Source of the DNA: Pseudonocardia benzenivorans CB1190
Lineage (GTDB): Bacteria > Actinomycetota > Actinomycetes > Mycobacteriales > Pseudonocardiaceae
Length of the DNA: 64,000 bases
Reading direction: 5' to 3'
Assembly (NCBI RefSeq): GCF_000196675.2
Contig: NC_015312.1
Coordinates: forward strand, 6,030,501 to 6,094,500
In this document: positions 48,614 through 57,059 of the stretch, in pieces
Layout: the number at the start of each line of letters is the position of its first letter
Numbering within the stretch: position 1 is the stretch's first letter
Translations under genes and position numbers: made by a program
The notes under the pieces: generated by a model
Told to the model about the DNA's origin: nothing
Seen by the model: the letters and a program-made list of their open reading frames with translations, nothing else
Database searches by the model: none

Positions 48614-49549
48614 TCAGGTACCCCACCAGTCGCGGACCGTCCACAAGGGCGAGACGGGCCCGTGCCCGGCGCCGAGCGGGTAGGAGTTGCGGACGGCCTC
48701 GACGATGTAGCGCTTGGCGAAGGCCACCGCCTCGCCGATCGCCATCCCGCGCGCGAGCCCGGACGCGACGGCCGCCGCCATCGAGTCGCCGCCGCCGTGG
48801 GTGTTGCCCGTGTCGAACCGCGGCCCGGGCAGCTCGACGAAGGTGTCCCCGTCGAAGAGCAGGTCGACGCAGCCGTCCACGTCCTCGGCGAGGTGCCCGC
48901 CCTTGACCAGCACGTACCGCGGACCGAGGCCGTGCAGCACCTTGGCCGCCTCGTACTGGCCGGCGCGGTCGTGCACGTCGACGCCGACGAGCAGCCGCAC
49001 CTCGTCGAGGTTGGGGGTGATGACCGTGGCCCGCGGGAACAGCAGCGAGCGGAAGGCGTCGAGCGCGGAGTCGGCCAGCAGCGGGTCGCCGTGCATCGAC
49101 GCCGCGACCGGGTCGACGACCAGTGGCGTGGGGTGCACCGCGCCGATGCCGTTGGCGTCGCAGGCGTGCGCGACGGCCTCGATGATCTCGGCGCCCGCCA
49201 GCATGCCGGTCTTCGCGGCGTCGAGCCCGATGTCCGAGGCGACGGCGGTGATCTGCGCGGCGACCGTCTCGGGCGGGATCGGGTGCACAGCCGTCACACC
49301 GACTGAGTTCTGCACCGTCACCGCGCACACGGCGAGGCAGCCGTGGACGCCGCAGGCGGCGAACGTGCGCAGGTCGGCGGCGATGCCGGCGCCGCCCCCG
49401 GAGTCGGTGCCCGCGATCGTCATGACCCGCGGCGGGGTGACACCCACGGTCGGCTGCGGACCTGGCTGTGCCGGACCTGGCTGTGCCGGACCTGGCTGGG
49501 CCGGACCTGGCTGGGCCGGACCTGGCTGGGCCGGACGTCGCTGGGCCAT
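48614..49549 (-). CDS. thiD: Hydroxymethylpyrimidine/phosphomethylpyrimidine kinase
   Basis: The 311-aa ribokinase-fold enzyme phosphorylates HMP and HMP-P in thiamine synthesis. Motifs: MTIAGTDSGGGAGIAADLRT near residue 43, GLDAAKTGMLA, PLVVDPVAASMHG, ITPNLDEVRLLVG, and the anion-hole/catalytic DTGNTHGGGDSMAAAVA (the usual GTGCT is replaced by HGGGDS with the catalytic Asp kept). The first ~37 residues are an unusual stretch of PAQPG repeats from a 15-bp minisatellite; the ATG at 49549 with GGAGG 9 nt upstream supports inclusion of this tail. No TPP riboswitch was seen upstream. Confidence 0.9.
   Translation of the reverse strand: MAQRRPAQPGPAQPGPAQPGPAQPGPAQPGPQPTVGVTPPRVMTIAGTDSGGGAGIAADLRTFAACGVHGCLAVCAVTVQNSVGVTAVHPIPPETVAAQITAVASDIGLDAAKTGMLAGAEIIEAVAHACDANGIGAVHPTPLVVDPVAASMHGDPLLADSALDAFRSLLFPRATVITPNLDEVRLLVGVDVHDRAGQYEAAKVLHGLGPRYVLVKGGHLAEDVDGCVDLLFDGDTFVELPGPRFDTGNTHGGGDSMAAAVASGLARGMAIGEAVAFAKRYIVEAVRNSYPLGAGHGPVSPLWTVRDWWGT
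49461..49535. repeat. 15-bp minisatellite, five units, in the thiD 5' end
   Basis: Five tandem 15-bp units (CCTGGCTGTGCCGGA twice, then CCTGGCTGGGCCGGA three times) encode five PAQPG pentapeptides. Copy-number change is in frame. Confidence 0.9.
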
Positions 49550-49775
49550 GTGCTGTCCTCCCTCGCCGGCATTACCCGGCTGGTTCAGCGGTCGGCGGCG
49601 TCGGCCGCCCTCTCAGCCCCTGCGAGCTCCCGCGTCGGTGTCCGGCCGACGGTAGTACGGCCCGGCGACGCCGCACCAGGCCGCCGCCCGGCCCCGGCGG
49701 CCCGCCCACCGACGTCACACTCCGGGACCGCGGAATCGGGAATAGATCCGGCGCGGGACCGGGGTTGTGCCGGAC

Positions 49776-50210
49776 ATGACCGCCAACACTGACGTCGAGC
49801 TGAGCCCCGAGGGCTGGGTCCGCGACCAGACCGAGAAGATCCTCGAGACCGGGACGACCGACAGCGTCGGGATCAACGGGATGAAGGTCGTCCTCGTGAC
49901 GATGAAGGGCGCGAAGACCGGCAAGCTGCGCTACGTCCCGCTGATGCGTGTCGAGCACGAGGGTCACTACGCGCTGGTCGCCTCGAAGGGCGGCGCCCCC
50001 CAGCACCCCGTCTGGTACTACAACCTGCGGGCCAACCCGACGGTGACGCTGCAGGACGGCACCGAGTCCGGTGAGTACACCGTGCGCGAGGTCGACGGCC
50101 CCGAGCGGGAGCAGTGGTGGGAGCGCTCCGTCGCCGCCTTCCCGCCCTACGCCGAGTACCAGACGAAGACCGACCGGCAGATCCCCGTCTTCGTCCTCGA
50201 CCCGGCCTGA
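49776..50210 (+). CDS. Deazaflavin (F420)-dependent nitroreductase family protein
   Basis: The 144-aa protein matches the Ddn/F420-binding split-barrel family: GINGMKVVLVTMKGAKTGKL, RYVPLMRVEHEGHYALVASK, GGAPQHPVWYYNLRANPTV and PYAEYQTKTDRQIPVFVL. Members bind F420H2 and reduce quinones, nitroimidazoles or unsaturated lipids. ATG 49776 is preferred over GTG 49767. Divergent from thiD; hairpin B3 follows as terminator. Substrate unknown. Confidence 0.88.
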   Translation: MTANTDVELSPEGWVRDQTEKILETGTTDSVGINGMKVVLVTMKGAKTGKLRYVPLMRVEHEGHYALVASKGGAPQHPVWYYNLRANPTVTLQDGTESGEYTVREVDGPEREQWWERSVAAFPPYAEYQTKTDRQIPVFVLDPA

Positions 50211-50226
50211 CCGTGTGGCCGGCGCC

Positions 50227-50266
50227 GTGAGTGGCGATGGTCGCCAGGGCGACCATCGCCACTCAC
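50227..50266. repeat. Hairpin element B3 between convergent genes
   Basis: A perfect 19-bp stem (GTGAGTGGCGATGGTCGCC / GGCGACCATCGCCACTCAC) with a 2-nt loop AG. Family B. It lies between the convergent nitroreductase and ABC permease genes and should terminate both transcripts. Confidence 0.85.
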
Positions 50267-50279
50267 GAGCCGCCGTCCC

Positions 50280-52523
50280 CTACGCGGCCAGTGCCCGGAT
50301 CGGCGGGACGCGCCCGGCACGCACGGCCGGGCCGAGCGCCGCGAGCACCGCGATCGCGACCACCCCGACGGCCAGCCCGACGAGCTGCCCGACCGGCACC
50401 GAGACCCCACCCGCCGCCAGCCCCAGCGCCCGGATGCCGAGGACGCCGTAGAGCACCCCGAGCCCGGCGCCCAGCACCGCCGCCGCGAGCGCGCTGCACG
50501 CGGCCTCCCACGCGACCATCGCCCGCACCCCGCCGCGGGTCAGCCCGACGGCGCGCAGCAGGCCCGTCTCCCGGGTCCGCTCGGTGACCGACAACGTCAG
50601 CGTCACCGCGACGCCGACGATCGCGACGACGACCGTCATCCCGACCAGGCCCAGCCCGACCCCGCGGAGCACCCCCAGCTCCGCCGTCGCGTCGGCCCGC
50701 ACGTCGGCGGTGTAGACGACGACCGCCGCGGATCGCGGGCCCAGCGCGTCCCCGACCGCGGCGCGCAGGGCCGCGTCGTCGACACCCGGGGCCGGGTCGA
50801 CGAGGACCGCGTCGCCGTCCTGCCGCACCCGCAGCGACGGCTCGGCGGCCAGCCTCGCCAGCGTCGCGTCCGGGTCGGGGGCACTGACCTGCACCGCGCT
50901 CGGCAGCCGCTGCGAGATCGACCGCTGCGCGCTGGAGTCGGCGCTCGCGACCCCGACGAGCAGCGCCGAGGTCAGGCCGACGCCCAGGGTCAGCACGGTG
51001 ACCGTCGCCGCCGTGCGGCGCGGGACCTGCGCGGCGTTGGCGACGGCCATCCGGCCCGGCGCCCGCCCGACGGCCGTGACGAGCCGGCCCACGGTCGCCG
51101 CGAGCCCGCTCATCATCACCGGGCCCAGCGCGACGAGGGCCGCGAACGTCACCAGGCCCGACGCGGCGGCGGCGACCAGCCCGACCGCGCCGTCGGCCAC
51201 GCCGGCCAGCGGGGGTGCCGCCAGCGCCAGCGCGACCACCAGCAGGACCGTCGCGAGGACGGCCCGGCGCCCGCGCCGCGACGTGCCGGCCTCACTCGTC
51301 GCGGCCTCCCCCAGCGCCGCCACGGGCGACGTCCGGCCCGCGGCGAGCGCCGGTCCGACCGCGGCGACGACCGTCGCCACGACCGCGAGCAGCACGCAGC
51401 CCGCGGTCCCGCCCCACGACACGACCAGCGGGCCGCCGCCGACCACGGCGACGACGATCTCGCCCGCGCCGATCGCGAGCCCCGCGCCGAGCACCCCCGC
51501 GACCAGCCCCGACACGGCGGCCTCGGCGAGCACCGCGCGCACGAGGTCGCCGCTGCGAGCCCCCACGCAGCGCAGCAGCGCGAGTTGGGTGCGGCGCTGG
51601 GTCAGCAGGATGCGGAACGTCGACGCCACCACGACGACGGCCGCGACCAGCGCGAGCCCGGTGAACACCGACACCCCCGTGACGACGGCCGTCGCGGTCG
51701 CCGAGCCGTCACGGCGCTCGGCTGCGCGTTGCTCGTCGCCGGTGCGCACCACCACGTCGCCCGGCAACCGCGCACGGACCGCGGACGCCACGGCGGCGGG
51801 CGCCCCGCCCGCGACGTCGATCTGGCGCAGCGTCCCGCCCAGTGCCGCGACCGTCGCGGGCGTGGTGACGATCGTGTCGGTGCCGACGACGGGCAGGTCG
51901 ACGACGCCGGTCACCGTCAGCGTGCGGGTCGCGTCGCCGGCACCTCCGACGGTCAGCACCGAGCCCGGGTGGACGTCGGCGCGCGCTGCGGTGGCGGCCG
52001 GGACGAGTGCCTCGTCGTCCGCGGTGGGCAGCCGGCCGGCGACGGGTGGCGCGGCCAGCCGGGTCAGCGGCCCCGTCATCGGGTCCGACGTCACGGTCCA
52101 CGACCCCACGCCCGCCGCGCCGCCGACGGGCGCCGTGCCGGTCCAGACACCGACGGCGGCGGTCACGCCCGGCGTCCGCGCGACCCGGTCGACCACGGCC
52201 GCGTCGAGGTCGCCGCCGCGCACGACCGCGGCCGCCGCCGCGGGCGTCACCACCGACCGGGCCTGCAGTGTCGTCGACAGCGTGCCGCCGAGCAGCAGCG
52301 TCCCGGCCGCGAAGAACGTCGCGACGAGGACCGCGAGCCCGGTGAGGACAACCCGGCCCGGATGGCGGCGGGCGTCGGCCAGCAGCGCCCCCGCAGCCGC
52401 TCGGCCTCCCCCACGCCCGCCGCCGGGCCGGTGCCCGACTGCACGAACGGCCCTTTCCCGCAACCGGGTTGCGCGAAAGGGCCGTTCGTGCGGAATCGGC
52501 GCGCCTCCCCCCGGACCGCTCAC
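50280..52523 (-). CDS. ABC transporter permease (FtsX/MacB type)
   Basis: The 747-aa permease has an N-terminal helix (VVLTGLAVLVATFFAAGTLL), an extracellular domain of ~200 residues, three helices including ASTFRILLTQRRTQLALLRC, a middle FtsX unit, a second extracellular domain and a final FtsX unit (SVTERTRETGLLRAVGLTRG ... RVPPIRALAA), i.e. two FtsX domains as in antimicrobial-peptide exporters. GTG 52521-52523 overlaps the ATPase stop by 4 nt. The first 30 residues include the translated hairpin A2 (HERPFRATRLRERAVRAVG), absent from relatives as far as I recall. Partner of the ATPase at 52520; the divergent kinase/regulator pair probably controls both. Confidence 0.88.
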   Translation of the reverse strand: MSGPGGGAPIPHERPFRATRLRERAVRAVGHRPGGGRGGGRAAAGALLADARRHPGRVVLTGLAVLVATFFAAGTLLLGGTLSTTLQARSVVTPAAAAAVVRGGDLDAAVVDRVARTPGVTAAVGVWTGTAPVGGAAGVGSWTVTSDPMTGPLTRLAAPPVAGRLPTADDEALVPAATAARADVHPGSVLTVGGAGDATRTLTVTGVVDLPVVGTDTIVTTPATVAALGGTLRQIDVAGGAPAAVASAVRARLPGDVVVRTGDEQRAAERRDGSATATAVVTGVSVFTGLALVAAVVVVASTFRILLTQRRTQLALLRCVGARSGDLVRAVLAEAAVSGLVAGVLGAGLAIGAGEIVVAVVGGGPLVVSWGGTAGCVLLAVVATVVAAVGPALAAGRTSPVAALGEAATSEAGTSRRGRRAVLATVLLVVALALAAPPLAGVADGAVGLVAAAASGLVTFAALVALGPVMMSGLAATVGRLVTAVGRAPGRMAVANAAQVPRRTAATVTVLTLGVGLTSALLVGVASADSSAQRSISQRLPSAVQVSAPDPDATLARLAAEPSLRVRQDGDAVLVDPAPGVDDAALRAAVGDALGPRSAAVVVYTADVRADATAELGVLRGVGLGLVGMTVVVAIVGVAVTLTLSVTERTRETGLLRAVGLTRGGVRAMVAWEAACSALAAAVLGAGLGVLYGVLGIRALGLAAGGVSVPVGQLVGLAVGVVAIAVLAALGPAVRAGRVPPIRALAA
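52441..52491. repeat. Hairpin element A2 in the permease 5' coding region
   Basis: Left arm 52441-52464 (GCACGAACGGCCCTTTCCC...) and right arm 52468-52491 (...GAAAGGGCCGTTCGTGC) pair at 23 of 24 positions with loop CGG. Same family as A1 (28474-28524), read in a different frame. Confidence 0.85.
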
Positions 52524-53260
52524 GCCGCCGCCCCCGACAGCGACGACAGCGCGGCGAGCACCGTCTCCGGGCGGGGATCGGGCAGCGAGCCCGCCACCCG
52601 GCCGTCGCGCAGCAGCACGACGCCGTCGGCGAACGACGCCGCGACCGGGTCGTGGGTGACCATCACGACCGAGCGCCCGAGCTCGCGCACCGACGTCCGC
52701 AGCAGATCGAGCAGCTCGTGGCCGGCGGCGGTGTCGAGGTTGCCGGTCGGCTCGTCGGCGAAGACGATCTCGGGCCTGCCGAGCAGCGCCCGCGCGACGG
52801 CGACGCGCTGCTGCTGGCCGCCCGAGAGCTCCGACGGGCGATGGTCGAGCCGGTCGCCGAGACCGAGCAGGTCGATCAGGCCCGCCCGCCACATCGGGTC
52901 GGGCCGGCGGCCGGCCAGCCGCGCGGGCAGGTCGATGTTCTGCGCGGCGGTGAGCTGCGGCAGCAGGTTGAACGACTGGAACACGAACCCGAGCCGGTCG
53001 CGACGCACCGCGGTGAGCTGTGCGTCGGAGAGGCTGCCGAGGTCGGTCGCGCCCAGCAGGACGCGCCCCGACGACGCGGTGTCCAGCCCGGCGAGGCAGT
53101 GCAGCAGTGTCGACTTGCCGGACCCCGACGGTCCCATGACCGCGGTGAACATCCCTTCCGGAATCCGCAGCGACACCCCGTCGAGCGCGCGCACGGCCGA
53201 CCCCCCGCGGCCGTGCACCTTGACGAGGTCGACGGTCTCGGCGCAGGACGGTGCGGTCAC
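52520..53260 (-). CDS. ABC transporter ATP-binding protein (MacB/LolD type)
   Basis: The 246-aa ATPase has Walker A GPSGSGKST (about residue 45), Q-loop FQSFNLLPQLTAAQN, signature LSGGQQQRVAVARAL, Walker B IVFADEPTGNLD and switch His in VMVTHDP, all of the LolD/MacB class. It energises the downstream two-FtsX permease. GTG start overlaps the stop of a 36-aa membrane peptide by 4 nt. Operon: 36-aa peptide, ATPase, permease. Confidence 0.93.
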   Translation of the reverse strand: MTAPSCAETVDLVKVHGRGGSAVRALDGVSLRIPEGMFTAVMGPSGSGKSTLLHCLAGLDTASSGRVLLGATDLGSLSDAQLTAVRRDRLGFVFQSFNLLPQLTAAQNIDLPARLAGRRPDPMWRAGLIDLLGLGDRLDHRPSELSGGQQQRVAVARALLGRPEIVFADEPTGNLDTAAGHELLDLLRTSVRELGRSVVMVTHDPVAASFADGVVLLRDGRVAGSLPDPRPETVLAALSSLSGAAA

Positions 53261-53367
53261 CGCGGCCCGCCCGCGAGCGTCTCCAGCAGGGGCAGCGCGG
53301 CCATCAGGACGATCACCGCGAGCCCCAGGGCCCAGGCGGCCGTCTCCAGCCAGATCGAAGGCGTCAT
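53257..53367 (-). CDS. 36-aa membrane peptide heading the ABC operon
   Basis: ATG 53365-53367 encodes MTPSIWLETAAWALGLAVIV and a continued hydrophobic run ending LLETLAGGPR, i.e. one transmembrane helix. Its TGA overlaps the GTG of the ATPase (GTGA). The tight coupling and clean helix make it likely real; it may be a small transporter subunit or a regulator. No family recognised. Confidence 0.55.
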   Translation of the reverse strand: MTPSIWLETAAWALGLAVIVLMAALPLLETLAGGPR

Positions 53368-53474
53368 GCCGCGACGATCTCCCCGACGGACCCGGCCCCG
53401 CCTCGGCCGCGGGACCGATCTCGGGCGGGGCGGCTCGTACTTTCGGCCGAGGGCACCTGCTCGGCGGTCCCGCC

Positions 53475-53480
53475 TAGGCT
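53475..53480 (+). promoter_or_regulatory. -10 element of the leaderless kinase mRNA
   Basis: TAGGCT (53475-53480) is seven bases before the GTG at 53488, consistent with leaderless transcription. The divergent ABC operon starts about 120 bp away on the other strand. Confidence 0.45.
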
Positions 53481-53487
53481 GATCGGC

Positions 53488-54648
53488 GTGATCGCGGGGA
53501 CCGCAGGCGCCGGGCGGCTGCGCGCGTTGCGCTGGGCCGGCCTGGCCGTCGAGATCGCGGGCTACCTGGTCTGGCTCGCCGTCGACTGCCTCGCGCTGGT
53601 CGGGATCGGCGTCCCCCGCGGCCTCGCGACGCCGCTCACGGGCGCGTGCGTCGCGGTGGTCGTCCTGCTGCGCAGGCGTCCGGGCGTCGACGTCCGACAC
53701 GTCGCGACCATCGCGTTCGCGGTGTCCGCGATCGCGACGCTGGCAGGCTGGCTCGTGCACGTGCCGTCGATGTCGTTCGCCGAGCAACTCGCGCTGGCCG
53801 TCGTGACGATCGCGGCGCTGCGGCACGCCGACGACCGCACCGCCGTGCTCCTGGTGCTCGCGGCGGGCGTCGTCATCGTCGCGTCGCCGTACCTGCGCGC
53901 CGACATCGGGCTGACGCGCACCGGCTACACGATCCTGTCGGCACTCGGCTGGGGCGGCACGGTCGCGATCGGCCTGGTGCTGCGCGAGGCGGGATCGCGC
54001 CGGGCGTCGCTACTGGAGCGCGCGCGGGCCGACGAACGCCTCGTGCTGGCCCGCGAGCTGCACGATGTCGTCGCCCACCAGGTGACGGGGATCGTCGTCG
54101 CCGCGCAGGCGGCTCGCGTGGTCGTCCCGGCGGACCCGGACGTCGCGCGGTCGTTGGCCGCGATCGAGTCCGCGGGGGCCGACGCGCTCGCCGCGATGCG
54201 CGCCATGGTCGGCGTGCTGCGCGGCGGCGACGCGACCCGCGCGCCGGGCGCCGAGCTCGGCGGCATCCCGGAGATGGTGCGCCGCTTCGATCCCGACGGC
54301 ACCCGCGTCCGGCTGCTCGCCGATCCGGGGTTCGAGCACGCGGTGCTGCCGGCGGGTGTCGCCGCGACCGGCTACCGCGTCGTGCAGGAGGCGCTGACCA
54401 ACGTCCGACGGCACGCGCCCGCCGCGACGTCGGTCGAGGTGGAGGTCCGGCTGCGGGCCGAGGAGCTCGTCGTCGGCGTGCGCAACGACGGGGCCGGGGC
54501 CGGGTCCCCCGCCCGCGGCGCGACCGGCGGGTTCGGGCTGGCGGGCATGGCCGAGCGCGTCGGCGCGCTCGACGGCACGCTGCACGCGGGCCCGTGCGGG
54601 GCGGGCGTGTGGTCGGTGACGGCGCGGCTGCCGGTGCGTGCGCGATGA
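53488..54648 (+). CDS. Sensor histidine kinase (HisKA_3), partner of the ABC operon
   Basis: The 386-aa kinase has four to five N-terminal helices (residues 10-160; LAVEIAGYLVWLAVDCLALV, TIAFAVSAIATLAGWLV, TAVLLVLAAGVVIVASPYL), the phospho-acceptor box LARELHDVVAHQVTGIVV, and an HATPase with EALTNVRRHAPAA (N box) and GGFGLAGMAERV. The short extracytoplasmic loops suggest intramembrane sensing, as in LiaS/BceS-like kinases next to peptide-export ABC systems. GTG start supported by the -10 element. The regulator follows after 22 nt. Confidence 0.92.
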   Translation: MIAGTAGAGRLRALRWAGLAVEIAGYLVWLAVDCLALVGIGVPRGLATPLTGACVAVVVLLRRRPGVDVRHVATIAFAVSAIATLAGWLVHVPSMSFAEQLALAVVTIAALRHADDRTAVLLVLAAGVVIVASPYLRADIGLTRTGYTILSALGWGGTVAIGLVLREAGSRRASLLERARADERLVLARELHDVVAHQVTGIVVAAQAARVVVPADPDVARSLAAIESAGADALAAMRAMVGVLRGGDATRAPGAELGGIPEMVRRFDPDGTRVRLLADPGFEHAVLPAGVAATGYRVVQEALTNVRRHAPAATSVEVEVRLRAEELVVGVRNDGAGAGSPARGATGGFGLAGMAERVGALDGTLHAGPCGAGVWSVTARLPVRAR

Positions 54649-54670
54649 GCCCGGCCGGATCGGTGGCCCG

Positions 54671-55306
54671 ATGACGAGCGTGCTCGTGGCCGACGACCAG
54701 GAGATGGTCCGGACCGGCTTCCGGCTGATCCTCGGCGCCGAGCCGGGCATCGAGGTCGTGGGCGAGGCGGGGACCGGCGCCGAGGCGGTCGAACGGGCGC
54801 GGCGGCTGCGGCCCGACGTCGTGCTGATGGACATCCGGATGCCCGAGCTCGACGGCCTGGAGGCCACCCGCGCGCTCACCGCCGACCCCGATCCGCCACG
54901 GATCGTCGTCGTCACGACGTTCGACCTCGACGAGTACGTCTACGGCGCGCTGCGGGCCGGGGCCTGCGGCTTCCTGCTCAAGGACGCGGGCCCGCGGCTG
55001 CTCGTCGAGGCGGTGCGGGCGGCCGCGGCGGGTGACGCGCTGGTCTCACCGTCGGTGACGGTCCGGCTGCTGCGGCACCTGACCACGCCCGCGCCGCGGC
55101 CCACGCTGCCGGAGCCGTTGTCCCCCAGGGAGATCGACGTCGTGCGGGCCGTCGCGCGCGGTCGCACCAACGCCGAGATCGCCGCCGACCTGTTCGTGTC
55201 GCTCTCGACGGTCAAGACCCACCTGACGAACGTCCAGGCGAAGCTCGGTGCGCGCAACCGGGTCGAGGTCGCGGCGTGGGCGTGGGAGCACGGCCTCGTG
55301 TCGTGA
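54671..55306 (+). CDS. NarL/LuxR-family response regulator
   Basis: The 211-aa regulator has a receiver domain (SVLVADDQEMVRTGFRLIL; phospho-acceptor Asp in VVLMDIRMPELDG; VVVTTFD; Lys in FLLKDAG) and a LuxR HTH (LSPREIDVVRAVARGRTNAE, LSTVKTHLTNVQAKLGA). Paired with the kinase at 53488. ATG 54671 follows the kinase stop by 22 nt. Likely controls the divergent ABC transporter. Confidence 0.93.
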   Translation: MTSVLVADDQEMVRTGFRLILGAEPGIEVVGEAGTGAEAVERARRLRPDVVLMDIRMPELDGLEATRALTADPDPPRIVVVTTFDLDEYVYGALRAGACGFLLKDAGPRLLVEAVRAAAAGDALVSPSVTVRLLRHLTTPAPRPTLPEPLSPREIDVVRAVARGRTNAEIAADLFVSLSTVKTHLTNVQAKLGARNRVEVAAWAWEHGLVS

Positions 55307-55344
55307 CGGTCCCTCGTGAGTGGCTCGCCGGAGCCCTCGCAGGG

Positions 55345-56244
55345 TCAGGGACGCAGCTCCGTCGGCACCGCGACGACGTCGACCATCGCGCCGTTGCGCA
55401 GCACCGTCACCGGGAGCGGGACGCCGACGGCCTCGCCGAAGAGCTGCCGCTGGATCCCCTGCGCGTCCTCGACGGCGCGGCGCCCGACGTCGAGCACCAG
55501 GTCGCCGCGGCGCAGGCCCGCGGCCGCGGCCGGGCTGCCGTCGACGACCTCGACGAGGCGCAGTCCGTTGCGGCGCCCGTAGCGGTCGGCGACGGCCGCC
55601 GGCACCGGTGCCGGGGTGCCGACGACCCCGAGGTAGGCACGGCGGACCCGGCCGTCGGCACGCAGCGCGTCGACGATCCGCAACGTCGTCGCGTTCACCG
55701 GGACGGCGAGCCCCAGGCCCACCCCGGCCACGGCGGTGTTGATGCCGACGACCCGCGCCCGGTGGTCGGCGAGCGCGCCGCCGGAGTTGCCGGGGTTGAG
55801 CGCCGCGTCGGTCTGGATGACGTCCTCGACGACCCGGCCCGCCGCCCCGCTGCGCGTCGGCAGCGACCGGCCCAGTGCGCTGACGACGCCGGCGGTGACG
55901 GACCCGGCCAGCCCCAGCGGGTTCCCGACGGCGACGACGAGCTGCCCGACGACGAGGCCGTCGGCGTCGCCGAGGGTCGCGGGATCGGGGAGGTCGCCGG
56001 CGCGGGCCCGCAGCAGCGCGAGGTCGGAGAGCGGATCGGCGCCCGCGACGTCGAACTCGACCTGGCTGCCGTCGGCGAAGTCGGCCCGCCCGCGCCCGGA
56101 GGTCCCGACGACGTGGGCGTTGGTGAGCAGCTCGCCCGGCGCGACGACGACGGCCGAGCCGGAGCCCCGTCCCACACGCACGGCCGCGACCCGGCCGGTG
56201 AGCTCGGCGGCGACGGCGCTGACCGTCTCGGAGTAGGCGTCCAT
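55345..56244 (-). CDS. Trypsin-like serine protease with PDZ domain (HtrA/DegP family)
   Basis: The 299-aa protein has an S1C protease domain with catalytic His in LLTNAHVVGTSG, Asp in DPLSDLALLRARA and Ser in LNPGNSGGALADH, then one PDZ domain (about 200-299; VDGSPAAAAGLRRGDLVLDV). Unlike most actinobacterial HtrA proteins it has no signal peptide or transmembrane helix (start MDAYSETVSAVAAELTGRV), so it is either cytoplasmic or mis-started; no better start was seen. Two operator-like dyads lie just upstream. Confidence 0.9.
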   Translation of the reverse strand: MDAYSETVSAVAAELTGRVAAVRVGRGSGSAVVVAPGELLTNAHVVGTSGRGRADFADGSQVEFDVAGADPLSDLALLRARAGDLPDPATLGDADGLVVGQLVVAVGNPLGLAGSVTAGVVSALGRSLPTRSGAAGRVVEDVIQTDAALNPGNSGGALADHRARVVGINTAVAGVGLGLAVPVNATTLRIVDALRADGRVRRAYLGVVGTPAPVPAAVADRYGRRNGLRLVEVVDGSPAAAAGLRRGDLVLDVGRRAVEDAQGIQRQLFGEAVGVPLPVTVLRNGAMVDVVAVPTELRP

Positions 56245-56262
56245 CGGACCACCCCCCTGTGC

Positions 56263-56292
56263 TTACAACGTTGCAACCTACGAACGTCGTAG
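56263..56292 (-). promoter_or_regulatory. Two adjacent operator-like dyads upstream of the protease gene
   Basis: TTACAACGTTGCAA (56263-56276) is a 12/14 palindrome; CTACGA-ACG-TCGTAG (56278-56292) is a perfect 6-bp dyad. They lie 19-48 bp upstream of the protease start, in the 65-bp gap to the def stop, so a bound regulator would act on the protease promoter. Confidence 0.4.
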
Positions 56293-56309
56293 TCGGGCGA
56301 GGTGTTCCG

Positions 56310-56882
56310 TCAGACCTCCTCGGCCTGCTGCGTCGCCGGATCCCAGGACAGGCCGGGCACGCCCCAGCCCGCGGCCTTCAGCATCTTCTTCGACGCCCGC
56401 AGGTGGCGGCCGGTGAGCCGCTCGACGTAGAGGTGCCCGTCGAGGTGGTCGACCTCGTGCTGGAAGCACCTGGCGAGGAAGCCGCGACCCTCGGCCTCGA
56501 CCGGCTGCCCGTCGACGTCGACGCCCGTCACCCGCGCCCAGTCCGCCCGGCCGGTCGGGAACTGCTCGCCCGGGACGGACAGGCAGCCCTCCTCGTCCTC
56601 CTCGGGGTCGGGCATCGTCTCCGGGATCTCCGAGGTCTCCAGCACCGGGTTGACGACGACGCCGCGGGCCATCGTCTTCGTCACCTCGTCGGGGCAGTCG
56701 TAGACGAACACCCGGAGGTCGACGCCGATCTGGTTCGCCGCGAGCCCCACGCCGTGGGCGGCGGCCATCGTCTCGAACATGTCGTCGACGAGCTCACGCA
56801 GCGCATCGTCGAACTCCACGACCGGGCGGGTCGGGGCGTGCAGCACCGGGTCGCCGATGATGCGGATGGGGCGAACTGTCAC
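56310..56882 (-). CDS. def: Peptide deformylase
   Basis: The 190-aa metalloenzyme removes the N-formyl group from nascent proteins. All three family motifs are present: GVGLAANQIG (about residues 44-53), EEGCLSVPG with the metal Cys, and QHEVDHLDG (HExxH). A C-terminal extension (KKMLKAAGWGVPGLSWDP) is usual for actinobacteria. GTG start. It is divergent from the DUF3263 gene; the shared 250-bp region contains a 22-bp palindrome. Confidence 0.96.
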   Translation of the reverse strand: MTVRPIRIIGDPVLHAPTRPVVEFDDALRELVDDMFETMAAAHGVGLAANQIGVDLRVFVYDCPDEVTKTMARGVVVNPVLETSEIPETMPDPEEDEEGCLSVPGEQFPTGRADWARVTGVDVDGQPVEAEGRGFLARCFQHEVDHLDGHLYVERLTGRHLRASKKMLKAAGWGVPGLSWDPATQQAEEV

Positions 56883-57020
56883 GCCTGAAGACTAGTGTCG
56901 CGACGCGTGGGGGACGGGTCCGGGCGGCTCGTCCCCCCGGTCGGCTGATGCACGATTCATGCCTCGGTGTGGCGCGTCCCTGCCCGGTTCGTGTCGGACC
57001 CGCGTGGTTGAATCCTCCTC

Positions 57021-57042
57021 GGAATGACACGCGTGTCATTCC
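57021..57042. promoter_or_regulatory. Perfect 22-bp palindrome between def and the DUF3263 gene
   Basis: GGAATGACACG followed directly by CGTGTCATTCC: an uninterrupted 22-bp palindrome, 95 bp before the DUF3263 start and 139 bp before the def start. Long gapless symmetry like this is typical of operators of homodimeric repressors. Confidence 0.55.
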
Positions 57043-57059
57043 TCGTTCTGCCACCCAGC

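Noticed and set aside
49461..49535. CRISPR array
   Set aside because: The repeats are 15 bp, contiguous without spacers and in frame within thiD. The same holds for the 15-bp repeats at 57060-57104.
55316..55344. Fourth complete family B hairpin
   Set aside because: Only the arm GTGAGTGGC is present; no matching right arm follows, so it is at most a degraded or half copy.
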